From NCBI RefSeq assembly GCF_016907715.1, contig NZ_JAFBCM010000001.1, forward strand, positions 8,285,420-8,349,419: a stretch of 64,000 nt of DNA. Direction: 5' to 3'. The DNA is from Tenggerimyces flavus (GTDB taxonomy: Bacteria > Actinomycetota > Actinomycetes > Propionibacteriales > Actinopolymorphaceae). Position 1 is the stretch's first letter; each line of letters starts with the position of its first letter. The notes beneath the pieces are model-generated. The model did not search any database. It was given only the letters and a program-made list of their open reading frames with translations, and was not told the DNA's origin. A program made the position numbers and the translations under genes. Shown here piece after piece: positions 37,237 through 45,582 of this stretch.

Positions 37237-37925
37237 TAAGCCGTGCCGTAGAGGGTCAGCGAGACGCCGACGACGTGGGTGACGAACGCGGCGACGGTGA
37301 AGGCGTGGAAGACCTCGTGGAAGCCGAACCACCTCGGTGAGGGGTTCGGCTTCTTCGTGGCGTACACGATCGCGCCGGCGGAGTAGAGCAGGCCGCCGAC
37401 GATGATCGAGAAGAAGATCGCTGCCTTGCCGTTGGCCCAGAAGTCGGGCAGCCAGAACGCGGCGGCCCAGCCGAGGGCGACGTACACCGGAACGTAGAGC
37501 CACCGCGGAGCGCCGAGCCAGAGCACGCGGAACGCGACGCCGATGAGCGCGCCGATCCAGACGATGCTGAGCAGGATCTTGGCCTGGTTGCCGTGCAGGA
37601 GTAGCAGCGTGAACGGCGTGTAGGTGCCGGCGATGATCAGGAAGATGTTGGCGTGGTCGAGCCTTCTCAGGACGGCCGCGACCTTGGGGGACCACTTGCC
37701 GCGGTGGTAGAGCGCGCTGACGCCGAACAGCAGGGCGGCGGTGACGGCGAAGATCGCGGTCGCGACCTTGGCCTCGACGCTCGGGGCGAGGATGACGAGT
37801 ACGACACCGACCGCGACAGCGAGCGGGAACGTACCGGCGTGCAACCACCCGCGGAGCTTGGGCTTGACGGATTTGGCGACGTCACTGACCGCCGCTCCCA
37901 GGTCGGGAAGGTCGGGCATCTGCAT
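37236..37925 (-). CDS. hemolysin III family membrane protein (PAQR-like)
   Basis: A 229-residue, seven-helix membrane protein. It has SALYHRGKWSPKVAAVLRRL (about 70-89), DHANIFLIIAGTYTPF (about 90-105) and FHEVFHAFTVAAFVTH (about 202-217), the three histidine/acidic motifs of the YqfA/TrhA group, which are likely zinc-dependent hydrolase-like membrane proteins. The molecular function is not settled for the family. An operator-like palindrome lies 45 bases upstream of its start. Confidence 0.9.
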   Translation of the reverse strand: MQMPDLPDLGAAVSDVAKSVKPKLRGWLHAGTFPLAVAVGVVLVILAPSVEAKVATAIFAVTAALLFGVSALYHRGKWSPKVAAVLRRLDHANIFLIIAGTYTPFTLLLLHGNQAKILLSIVWIGALIGVAFRVLWLGAPRWLYVPVYVALGWAAAFWLPDFWANGKAAIFFSIIVGGLLYSAGAIVYATKKPNPSPRWFGFHEVFHAFTVAAFVTHVVGVSLTLYGTA

Positions 37926-37969
37926 GAAGGTGTCCTTCCCTGGGCCTCAGGCCCCGCTCTGGGCATATC

Positions 37970-37983
37970 TTACCCGTCGGTAA
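37970..37983 (-). promoter_or_regulatory. operator-like palindrome upstream of the hemolysin III gene
   Basis: TTACC-CGTC-GGTAA is a perfect 5-bp inverted repeat, typical in form of a TetR-class half-site pair. On the minus strand it overlaps TAAGAT (37966-37971), a possible -10. A GGGCCT-C-AGGCCC hairpin (37942-37954) lies between it and the start codon. No regulator gene is adjacent. Confidence 0.35.
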
Positions 37984-38089
37984 CAACGGGCCCATCAGCG
38001 GGTTTGTTCCAGGGTGCGCCACCTTTCGAGCCCGCCGCCACCGCGCGTCCACGGCCAAGGGCTGACCGCGGGCGTGCGGCGGCTGCTGC

Positions 38090-38668
38090 CTAATCCACTG
38101 TCGGCGTATCCCAAGGCGACACGAACCACCGCACCGCACCGGTCTCGGGGTCGTAGGCGGGGCGGTTGAGGGTGCCGATGTTGCCGCCGTACACGTGGAT
38201 CCCGATCGTCGGCACGTCACCGACGGCCACGACCGAGTGGACGTCGTCGTCGGTCGTGCAGCACACGGTCACCTGGCCGCGCTCGAACTGCTCCTCGCCG
38301 GCCGGCTCGAGTGGGCCGCCCTCTCCCGCGATCGCGGGCTTGAGGTAGCGGAACTCCCGCTCGGAGCCCGAGTACACGCCCGCGACGCCCCAGGTTTCGT
38401 GGCCGTGGATGGGGGTGCGCTGGCCCATGTTCCAGACCACCGACACCAGGCACCAGCTCTCGTCCGGCGCGAGGTAGAGCGGGTAGTTCAGGTGCCGCTC
38501 CGGCGACGGACGCGTGAACGCCGGCGGGAGTTGGTAGCCCGAAGCCAGCAGAGCCGACAGCCGCTCGGCGAGCAGCTTCGTGATCTCGTACTGGTCGTCG
38601 GTCTTCGCGAGCACGACCTCCACGTCGTCGATGAAGGCCTGCAGCTCGGCGTCAGGCATCGCGATCAC
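38090..38668 (-). CDS. cysteine dioxygenase-like cupin
   Basis: A 192-residue cupin related to type I cysteine dioxygenase and 3-mercaptopropionate dioxygenase. TPIHGHETWGVAGVYSG (about 84-100) holds the HxH metal ligands, and DVHSVVAVGD (about 142) the third histidine. Such enzymes oxidise a thiol to a sulfinate with Fe2+ and O2. GTG 38668 overlaps the stop of the RibD-like gene by 4 bases; an internal ATG three codons later also fits. The substrate cannot be assigned. Confidence 0.75.
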   Translation of the reverse strand: MIAMPDAELQAFIDDVEVVLAKTDDQYEITKLLAERLSALLASGYQLPPAFTRPSPERHLNYPLYLAPDESWCLVSVVWNMGQRTPIHGHETWGVAGVYSGSEREFRYLKPAIAGEGGPLEPAGEEQFERGQVTVCCTTDDDVHSVVAVGDVPTIGIHVYGGNIGTLNRPAYDPETGAVRWFVSPWDTPTVD

Positions 38669-39285
38669 CCCTTCAGCACGCGGTAGGTGACGTGGATGAC
38701 GTTCTTCGCCGTACGCGACTCCACCTGCTCGAGGTGCTGCAGCGGGACGCCGTCGAACAGCCGGGAGCCACCGCCGAGCAGCATCGGCGCGATGTGCAGC
38801 CGCAGCTCGTCGAGGTGACCGGCGGCAAGGTACTGGTTGATGGTCTGTGCGCCACCCTGGACGCTGACGTCGCGGTCGCCCGCCGCCTCACGCGCCTGCT
38901 TCAGCGCCGACTCGATGCCGTCGGTGACGAAGTAGAACGTGGTCCCGCCCTCCATCGGCTGCGGCTCGCGCTCGTGGTGGGTGAGCACGAACACCGGGAC
39001 GTGGTACGGCGGGTTGTCGCCCCACCACCCCGTCCACGGCCGGTCCCACTCGCCGCGGATCGGGCCGAACATGTTGCGGCCCATGATGAACGCCCCGGGC
39101 GCCGCCGCCGGGTCGATGTCCGTGGTCGCCGTGTCGTCGTCGTTGTACCAGCCGTGCAGCTTGTCGGCCCAGCCGTCGCCGCCGTCCTCACCGAACGGAC
39201 GCTGCTCGGTCTGGTTGACCCCGGCCGCGTAGCCGTCGGCCGAGATCGTCAACTCGCTGGTCACCCTGCCCGCACCTGTGCTCAT
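38665..39285 (-). CDS. RibD C-terminal / dihydrofolate-reductase-like protein
   Basis: A 206-residue protein of the bacterial bifunctional deaminase-reductase C-terminal family. VTSELTISADGYAAGVNQT (about 8-26), PGAFIMGRNMFGP (about 63-75), VFVLTHHEREP, VSVQGGAQTINQYLAAGHLD (about 140-159) and LHIAPMLLGGG are family landmarks. Many members are NADPH-dependent reductases of unknown substrate found with TetR regulators. It is translationally coupled to the cupin gene downstream. Confidence 0.85.
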   Translation of the reverse strand: MSTGAGRVTSELTISADGYAAGVNQTEQRPFGEDGGDGWADKLHGWYNDDDTATTDIDPAAAPGAFIMGRNMFGPIRGEWDRPWTGWWGDNPPYHVPVFVLTHHEREPQPMEGGTTFYFVTDGIESALKQAREAAGDRDVSVQGGAQTINQYLAAGHLDELRLHIAPMLLGGGSRLFDGVPLQHLEQVESRTAKNVIHVTYRVLKG

Positions 39286-39331
39286 CGTTCTGCCCTTCTC
39301 GTAGCTCTTCGCAAAACTGCGTCCCTAGGAC

Positions 39332-39352
39332 ACTGTGTACCATAGACACAGT
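39332..39352 (-). promoter_or_regulatory. operator-like inverted repeat upstream of the RibD-like gene
   Basis: ACTGTGT (39332-39338) and ACACAGT (39346-39352) form a perfect 7-bp inverted repeat with a 7-base spacer, 47 bases upstream of the start at 39285. The layout and AT content fit a TetR-family operator over the promoter of the reductase-cupin pair. No regulator gene lies next to it. Confidence 0.5.
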
Positions 39353-39525
39353 TTCAAGGAGTCGCAAGTCGCAGGTTCCGCGAGGTCCGATTCCGTGGTT
39401 TCGAGGTCCGTTTCCGCTGGGCTGGCCCGCTCCACGGCTCGTCCGTAATTCCACGATGGCCCAGGAGAGCCATGACGTCCAATGCCAGTTCCGCGGGCGA
39501 CTCATCAACTTCGTTGATCCGACGC

Positions 39526-41169
39526 TCAGCGCGCTTCGACACTCACCTGTCCGTCGGACACGTGCAGGACGTGGGTGGCGTGGACCGCCTCCAGCAGGTG
39601 CCGGTCGTGCGAGGCGAGGACGATCGTCCCCTCGTACGCGGCCAGGGCCTGCTCGAGTTGCTCCACCGCCGGGAGGTCGAGGTGGTTGGTCGGCTCGTCC
39701 AGCACCAGTAGGTTGGCCTGCCGCGCCATCAGCAGCGCGAGGTCGGCGCGGGTGCGTTCGCCCGGCGAGAGCGAGCCGGTGAGACGCAGAACGTCGTCCG
39801 CCTCCAGGCCGAACTTCGCCAGCAGGCTGCGCGCCTCCGGTTCGTCCAGCGCGGTGACCGAACGGAACGCGTCAAGCAACGTCTCGTCCGCCGCGACGCC
39901 GCGGATCACCTGGTCGATCTCACCCACGACCACGCCGCGACCGAGGTGCCGCGTGCCCGACGACGGCGCCAACCGGCCAAGCAGCACGGAGATCAACGTC
40001 GACTTGCCCGAGCCGTTCGGACCGACGACCGCCACGCGGTCGCCATACCGGATGTCCAACGACACCGGGCCGAGCGTGAACGATCCCCGTGTCACGACCA
40101 TCTCCGACAGTCCGAGCACTCGTTCGCCAGAACGTCGTGCCTGGTCGAGCCGAATCCTCAACTCCCATGGAGTTCTGGGCTCATCGACAACTTCGAGTCG
40201 CTCTAAGTTTCGATCGGCTTTAGCCGCCGACGCACCCATTCGCTGCGCTCCCGAGATGGCCGCGTGCCGGATGAACTTGTCCGTCTCGCCGCTCTTCTTC
40301 GCCCGTTCCGCACCCTGGCGCGCCCACTCGCGCTGCCGGCGCGCCTGGTCGACCAGCGCGTCGCGCTGCTCGGCGTACGTGTCGTACGCCTCCTGTGCCT
40401 GCGCTCGCGCTCGGGCTCTTTCCTCAACGTACGCGGCGAATCCGCCGCCGTAGACCTTCCCCCGCCGGCTGAACTGGTCGATCTCCAACACGTCCGAAGC
40501 GACCCGTTCCAGGAACGCGCGGTCGTGCGACACCAGCCCGACGCCGCCGTCTCGGCTGAGCACGAAGCTCTCCAGGCGCTCGAGGCCGGCGAGGTCGAGG
40601 TCGTTCGTCGGCTCGTCGAGCAGCAGAACGTCGAAGCGGGCAAGCAGAACCGACGCCAACGCCAGCCTCGCGAGCTGCCCGCCGGACAGGCCCTCGACCG
40701 GCGACGGCAGCCTCTCCGGATCGAGGCCGAGGTCGGCGAGGACGGCCGGCGCGCGAGCGTCGAGGTCGGCCGCACCGAGGTTCAGGTAGCGGTCGAGCGC
40801 GAGCGCGTACCGGTCGTCCGCGCCAGCAGCGCCGGCGGCGAGGTCGGTCGTCGCGGCATCGAGCTCGTTCTCGGCGGCCGCTACGCCGGTGCGGCGGGCG
40901 AGGTACGCGCGCAGCGTTTCGCCTTGCCTGGCGTCACGTTCCTGCGGCAACAGACCGACGGTCGCGGTCGTCGGCCGCCGGTCGACCGCACCCTCGTCAG
41001 GGGTGAGCTCACCGGCGGCGAGGCGGAGCAGTGTGGTCTTGCCCACGCCGTTCGGCCCGACGATGGCGAGGCGGACGCCAGGGCCGATGACCGCGGACAC
41101 GCCAGCGAGCACGGCCTGCGGGCCGAGGTGAAGTTGGACGTCGCGAATATGAATAGTTCCGAGGGACAT
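39526..41169 (-). CDS. ABC-F family ATPase (antibiotic-resistance/ribosome-protection type)
   Basis: A 547-residue protein with two ABC domains and no membrane segments. Walker A sites: GPNGVGKTT (about 38-46) and GPNGSGKST (about 385-393); signature motifs LSGGQLARL (about 160-168) and LSPGERTRA; Walker B sites LLLDEPTNDLD and LVLDEPTNHLD. A charged linker of about 80 residues joins the domains, as in ribosome-binding ABC-F proteins that eject bound antibiotics or aid stalled ribosomes. ATG 41169 (MSLGTIHIRD) is the family start. Antibiotic specificity is unknown. Confidence 0.88.
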   Translation of the reverse strand: MSLGTIHIRDVQLHLGPQAVLAGVSAVIGPGVRLAIVGPNGVGKTTLLRLAAGELTPDEGAVDRRPTTATVGLLPQERDARQGETLRAYLARRTGVAAAENELDAATTDLAAGAAGADDRYALALDRYLNLGAADLDARAPAVLADLGLDPERLPSPVEGLSGGQLARLALASVLLARFDVLLLDEPTNDLDLAGLERLESFVLSRDGGVGLVSHDRAFLERVASDVLEIDQFSRRGKVYGGGFAAYVEERARARAQAQEAYDTYAEQRDALVDQARRQREWARQGAERAKKSGETDKFIRHAAISGAQRMGASAAKADRNLERLEVVDEPRTPWELRIRLDQARRSGERVLGLSEMVVTRGSFTLGPVSLDIRYGDRVAVVGPNGSGKSTLISVLLGRLAPSSGTRHLGRGVVVGEIDQVIRGVAADETLLDAFRSVTALDEPEARSLLAKFGLEADDVLRLTGSLSPGERTRADLALLMARQANLLVLDEPTNHLDLPAVEQLEQALAAYEGTIVLASHDRHLLEAVHATHVLHVSDGQVSVEAR

Positions 41170-41265
41170 GACACTCCGGTGAGATGCGAGAACGAGCGGA
41201 CACACGTGTCCGCAGGGTCGGCTTTCTCACCAGGTCACAAATGAACTCCTCAGTTGACGACAGGT
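41170..41265 (-). promoter_or_regulatory. possible attenuating leader of the ABC-F gene
   Basis: On the minus strand this region contains a GAGGAG ribosome site followed by GTG ACC TGG TGA, a three-codon ORF. An overlapping GTG starts a longer frame beginning VRKPTLRTRVSARSR. A GC hairpin follows (41197-41203 with 41206-41212, 7-bp stem). Short leader ORFs followed by hairpins commonly control actinobacterial ABC-F genes through ribosome stalling. Offered as a candidate only. Confidence 0.35.
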
Positions 41266-42120
41266 TCAAGCATACGTGTAGACCTCGACATCGAGCACGG
41301 GGATATAGCCGATGGCCGCGTAGATCTTGTTCGACGTGGGGTTCGCGAGGTCGGTGTAGAGCGAGCAGGCCATCGAACCGTTGTCGAGCAGCAGCTGACT
41401 GACGACGGCGGTCAGCGCGGTCGCGTACCCACGCCCGCGGCGTTCTGTCGGCGTGTAGACCGGGCCCACTCGGCTGACGCCGGCGACGGGCTCGTGGGTG
41501 GCGACGTGGGAGACGTGCTCGCCGCCGTCCTCCCAGAAGAACGCGTGCCCGGCTTCGATCTTCGCGTCGATCCCATGGGCGGGGTCGAGCGGCGGACGCA
41601 TGCCCACGTCCTCGTGGAACGCGACGTTCCACTCGACCAGCAGCTCGCGGTCGTCCTTCGTCGCGTGGCGCCAGGTGCCGGGCGGCGACGGAACGGGCGC
41701 GACCTCGTCGAGGCGGTGCAGCCGTTGGCGCGAGGTGACGACGAGTTCCTTGCCCGCCTTGGCGGACCAGCGCTCGGCGAGCGGCCGTACGGTCTCGACC
41801 GGGCCCGCGACGCCGCTCGAGTCGCCCGCCACCGGCCAGACCTCCTCGACCAGCGTGGCGACCGCCTGCTCGCTCATCGGCGTCGTGGTCAGCGGGAACG
41901 GCTTCGTCCGCATCCCCGCGCCGACGACCTCGTCACCGTCGAGGACCGCGACGAACAGCGGCTCCTCCCCTTCGCGAACACCGCCGCGGCGGGACCAGAC
42001 GTTCGTCGTGATCATGTTGTGCCGGACTGGATCGGAGAGCAGGAACTCACCGGCCAGCTCCCAGAACGCGTTCGGATCACTCGTCGTCTCGCAGCGCATG
42101 CTCCACCCTGCCATTCCCAC
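41266..42120 (-). CDS. GNAT-family N-acetyltransferase
   Basis: A 284-residue protein. The C-terminal GNAT domain has SRVGPVYTPTERRGRGYATA (about 222-241), the acetyl-CoA pyrophosphate loop, then NPTSNKIYAAIGYIPVLDVE, a common GNAT ending. The N-terminal half resembles the Ala/Pro-rich first domain of two-domain GNATs. The start could be ATG 42120, 42114 or 42099; none has a clear ribosome site. Substrate unknown. Confidence 0.8.
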   Translation of the reverse strand: MGMAGWSMRCETTSDPNAFWELAGEFLLSDPVRHNMITTNVWSRRGGVREGEEPLFVAVLDGDEVVGAGMRTKPFPLTTTPMSEQAVATLVEEVWPVAGDSSGVAGPVETVRPLAERWSAKAGKELVVTSRQRLHRLDEVAPVPSPPGTWRHATKDDRELLVEWNVAFHEDVGMRPPLDPAHGIDAKIEAGHAFFWEDGGEHVSHVATHEPVAGVSRVGPVYTPTERRGRGYATALTAVVSQLLLDNGSMACSLYTDLANPTSNKIYAAIGYIPVLDVEVYTYA

Positions 42121-42171
42121 GTCGGCGACCGCATGGGAATAGAATCGGACCAGAGTCCGCTTGTGTCACAC

Positions 42172-42801
42172 ATGACCAAACTGCTGCACCTCTCCGCCTC
42201 GCCTCGGGGCGAGGCCTCCGCGTCGCTGCGGATCGCCCGGACGTTCCTCGCTGCCTACGCCGACGCCCAGCCCGACGCGACCGTCGAGCACTGGGACCTC
42301 TGGGACGGCTCGCTGCCCGACTTCGGCCCCGCCGCCGCGCACGCCAAGATGACCGTCTTCGCCGGCCAGACGCCCACCGGCGAGCAGGCGCGCTACTGGG
42401 CGAGAGCGGAGGAGACGTTCGCCCGGTTCGACTCGGCCGACCGCCTGCTGTTCAGCGTCCCGATGTGGAACGCCGGCATCCCGTACATCCTCAAACAACT
42501 GATCGACGTGATCTCCCAACCTGGCATGATCTTCGGCGTCGACCCGTACGATGGCTACGAGCATCTCCTTGCGGGCAAGGGCAAACGCGCCGCCATCATC
42601 TACACCAGCGCGGTGTGGGGACCGGACAAGTCCAGCGCGTTCGGCGTGGACTTCCAGTCCACGTTCTTCAACGACTGGCTGCGCTGGACCGGCATCGACG
42701 ACCTCCGCGAGATCCGGTACCACCCGACACTCACGGGCGACCCAGACAAGGCCATGCGACAGGCCGAGGAGGACGCGGCCAACGCCGCAAGGAGGTTCTA
42801 G
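42172..42801 (+). CDS. FMN-dependent NADH-azoreductase / quinone reductase (AzoR-like)
   Basis: A 209-residue flavodoxin-fold protein. It starts TKLLHLSASPRGEASASLRI, the FMN phosphate loop, and has LFSVPMWNAGIPYILKQLID then VISQPGMIFG (about 92-121), the AzoR core. Enzymes of this family reduce quinones and azo compounds with two electrons from NADH. ATG 42172 is used since it begins the fold. It converges with menD, overlapping by 4 bases (CTAG). Confidence 0.88.
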   Translation: MTKLLHLSASPRGEASASLRIARTFLAAYADAQPDATVEHWDLWDGSLPDFGPAAAHAKMTVFAGQTPTGEQARYWARAEETFARFDSADRLLFSVPMWNAGIPYILKQLIDVISQPGMIFGVDPYDGYEHLLAGKGKRAAIIYTSAVWGPDKSSAFGVDFQSTFFNDWLRWTGIDDLREIRYHPTLTGDPDKAMRQAEEDAANAARRF

Positions 42802-44537
42802 TCGGCGATCGCGTCGGACACGGCGGCGGCGAGGCGGGCGTGCAGGTCGCGGAGGCCCGAACGGTCCACCGGCACCTCGACGATCCGCAGACCCCGCGCG
42901 CGGGACAAGGCTCCGCGCAGCTCGGACAGGTTGCGCACCCGGGCGAACGGGGTCCGGGTCGCCGCCGCCAACGCCGCGAGGTCGACGCCGTGGGGCGTGC
43001 CGAAGACGCGGTCGAACGCGTCGGAGTACTCCGGCGCGCCCTGCTCGAGCGTCGTGAAGATCCCGCCGCCGTCGTCGTTCACCACCACGATGGTGAGATC
43101 CGGCCGCGCCTCGTACGGTCCGCGCACCAGCCCGTTCGCGTCGTGCAGGAACGTCAGATCGCCCACCAGCGCGTACGCCGGGCCGAGCCGGTGCACGAGC
43201 GCGGAGCCGATCGCGGTCGACACCGTGCCGTCGATGCCGGCGAGCCCGCGGTTCGCCATCACCCGGCGGTGGTCGCGCGGGTCGATCCTGCCCGCGTCGT
43301 CGACGAGCCGGTTGTCCCACGGCATCGCGGCGATGTCGAGGTCGCGGATCGGGTTGGACGAGCCCGCCACCAGCAGGCCGCCGCCGGGCAGCTGTGCCGC
43401 GACCTCGCGTGCGACGTGCAGGCCGGTCAGCGTCGGCTCGTCGGCCAGCACCTTGTCGACGGAGATCCGCGCGGCCGCGTCGACCGACAGCCACGCGGCG
43501 AGCCATTCGTCCGGCTCCGAACGTCCAGCCCCGTCGACCGTTCCCTCCAACGCCACGGTCGCCGCGATCAGCGACGCGTTGTGCCCCGGATCCGGCCACG
43601 ACGGCCGCCGCGCGACCATCACCAGCTCGATGTTCTCGCGCGCCAGCAGTCGGGTGATCGGCCGCGACAGCGTCGGCCGTCCATAGACCACGACCCTTTC
43701 AATCGCCTGCGCCAGCCTCGTGTCCGCGCGCAGCAGCAGCTGGTACGGACCCAACGCGTTCGGCCCGGAACGCGCACCGCTCGTCGGCTCCGCGAGCAGC
43801 GGCCACCCCGCTGTTTCCGCGAGCCACCGGGCCTGCGCGTCCGCGCCGTCACCGGCGATGACCACGGTCCGCGGGCCGGCCTCGAGCCAGGAGATCCGAT
43901 CGGTGACGAGCCGTTCGACCCGCGTCCACCGCGCTCCGTCGGGCCGGCCGTCGAGCGACTCCGGCCACGGGCGCGCCGCCGAGTCGTCGGGCACGAGCGG
44001 CTCGCGGAACGCGATGTTCAGATGCACCGGCCCCGGATCGCGGTCGCGGAAGCCGCGCGCGGTAGAGACGGCGCGGCCGACGAGCTCGCGCCAGTACGCG
44101 TTCTGGCCCGTCCGACGCTCCGGCGCCGGAACGTCGTGGAACATCCGGACCGCGTCACCGAAAAGTTTCACCTGGTCCGTCGTCTGGTTCGCGCCGACGC
44201 CGCGCAGGTCGCCCGGACGGTCGGCGGTCATCACGATCAGCGGTACGCCGGTGTGGAACGCCTCGAGCACGGCCGGGTGCAGGTTGGCCGCCGCCGTACC
44301 CGACGTACACACGACGGGAACCGGCCGGCGGCTGACTTTCGACAAGCCCAGCGCGAGAAACGAGGCACTGCGTTCGTCGATGCGGACGTGCAGCCGGAGC
44401 CGTCCCTCTTCGTCGGCGGCGTGCAGGGCGAAGGCGAGCGCGGCGTTCCGCGACCCTGGGGCGATGACCGCCTCGCGGACGCCAACCCGGCAGAGCTCGT
44501 CGACGAGCACGCGGGCGAGGGCGGTCGACGGGTTCAC
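42798..44537 (-). CDS. menD: SEPHCHC synthase
   Basis: A 579-residue thiamine-diphosphate enzyme adding 2-oxoglutarate-derived succinyl semialdehyde to isochorismate. The N-terminal domain has IDERSASFLALGLSK (about 52-66) with the TPP-activating glutamate and VVCTSGTAAANLHPAVLEA. The C-terminal TPP motif runs from GDLTFLHDANGLVRG (about 475) to VVNDDGGGIFTTLEQGAPEY. GTG 44537 overlaps the menC stop, so menC-menD are coupled. Confidence 0.93.
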   Translation of the reverse strand: MNPSTALARVLVDELCRVGVREAVIAPGSRNAALAFALHAADEEGRLRLHVRIDERSASFLALGLSKVSRRPVPVVCTSGTAAANLHPAVLEAFHTGVPLIVMTADRPGDLRGVGANQTTDQVKLFGDAVRMFHDVPAPERRTGQNAYWRELVGRAVSTARGFRDRDPGPVHLNIAFREPLVPDDSAARPWPESLDGRPDGARWTRVERLVTDRISWLEAGPRTVVIAGDGADAQARWLAETAGWPLLAEPTSGARSGPNALGPYQLLLRADTRLAQAIERVVVYGRPTLSRPITRLLARENIELVMVARRPSWPDPGHNASLIAATVALEGTVDGAGRSEPDEWLAAWLSVDAAARISVDKVLADEPTLTGLHVAREVAAQLPGGGLLVAGSSNPIRDLDIAAMPWDNRLVDDAGRIDPRDHRRVMANRGLAGIDGTVSTAIGSALVHRLGPAYALVGDLTFLHDANGLVRGPYEARPDLTIVVVNDDGGGIFTTLEQGAPEYSDAFDRVFGTPHGVDLAALAAATRTPFARVRNLSELRGALSRARGLRIVEVPVDRSGLRDLHARLAAAVSDAIAD

Positions 44538-45484
44538 GCGAGCGCCTCCACCGCGGCGAGGCGCTCGGTCCAGCGCGCCATCGTTTCCGGAGCTGCGGCC
44601 GGAACTTCCGCAAGTTCCGGTCGAGCTACCGGTAAGGCCCCGTCGACCACGGTGAACGGCGCGTCGACGACGTCACCGGTCAGCAACGCACCGGTCGCGA
44701 GCCCGCAGGCGTACGGAAGTTCCGGCAGGGCGGCTGCAAGTGCCAAGCCGGCCGAAATACCTACGGAAGTTTCGAGCGCACTGGACACGACTACCGGTAG
44801 CCCGATCCGCGCGGCGATCTCCAGGCAGGCCCGGACTCCCCCGAGCGGCTGGACCTTAAGCACGGCGACGTCGGCCGCATCGAGCTCGACCACGCGGTAT
44901 GGGTCGGCCGCCCGCCGGATCGACTCGTCCGCCGCGACAGGCACCTCGATGTGCGCGCGCACAACGGCCAGCTCTTCGACCGTGCGACAGGGCTGTTCGA
45001 CGTACTCCAGCCCACCAGCCGCCTTGTCGAGCAGGCGCGTCATGCGGACGGCGGTGTCGACGTCCCACAGACCGTTGGCGTCGACGCGGATCCTGCCGCC
45101 CGGACCGAGCGCATCGCGGACGGCCTCGACCCGAGCCAGGTCGTCCGCCTCGGTCTGCCCCGGCTCCGCGACCTTGATCTTCGCGGTCCGGCAGCCGGCG
45201 CTCGCGGCGACGACCGCCTGGGCGGCTTCGGGGCCGACGGCGGGGATCGTGCAGTTGACCGGGACGCTCGTACGCACCGCCGCGGGCCAGCCCTCGTCGG
45301 CCGCCTCGCGAGCGGCGCGGAGCCAGGGCACGCACTCGGCGGCGTCGTAGTCCCAGAACGGGCTGAACTCGCCCCAGCCAGCGCGGCCGCGCAGCAGCAC
45401 GCCTTCGCGGACCTCGATGCCCCGGAACCGGGTACGCATGCCGATCGCGAAGACGAGAGGGGTCCCGTCCCCACGCGTGACCAT
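44534..45484 (-). CDS. menC: o-succinylbenzoate synthase
   Basis: A 316-residue enolase-superfamily dehydratase. CRTAKIKVAEPGQ (about 137-149) has the KxK catalytic lysine pair, RIRVDANGLWDVDTA (about 172-186) the first metal Asp, VEQPC the Glu and AADESIRR the third acidic ligand; VLKVQPLGG contains the second catalytic lysine. It forms o-succinylbenzoate in menaquinone synthesis. Divergent from menE, with 98 bases between starts. Confidence 0.92.
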   Translation of the reverse strand: MVTRGDGTPLVFAIGMRTRFRGIEVREGVLLRGRAGWGEFSPFWDYDAAECVPWLRAAREAADEGWPAAVRTSVPVNCTIPAVGPEAAQAVVAASAGCRTAKIKVAEPGQTEADDLARVEAVRDALGPGGRIRVDANGLWDVDTAVRMTRLLDKAAGGLEYVEQPCRTVEELAVVRAHIEVPVAADESIRRAADPYRVVELDAADVAVLKVQPLGGVRACLEIAARIGLPVVVSSALETSVGISAGLALAAALPELPYACGLATGALLTGDVVDAPFTVVDGALPVARPELAEVPAAAPETMARWTERLAAVEALA

Positions 45485-45582
45485 TACCGCAGCCTCCTGC
45501 TTCGTCCAGCCCGTGCCGTTTTGACCAGTGAAATGGTGATAGCGCTACAGACTGTCACGAACTCCCCTCGTAGCCTAGACAC

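Noticed and set aside
42465-45350. 961-codon plus-strand frame overlapping azoreductase, menD and menC
   Set aside because: Runs through three conserved genes in other frames; low-complexity Arg/Gly/Pro-rich sequence.
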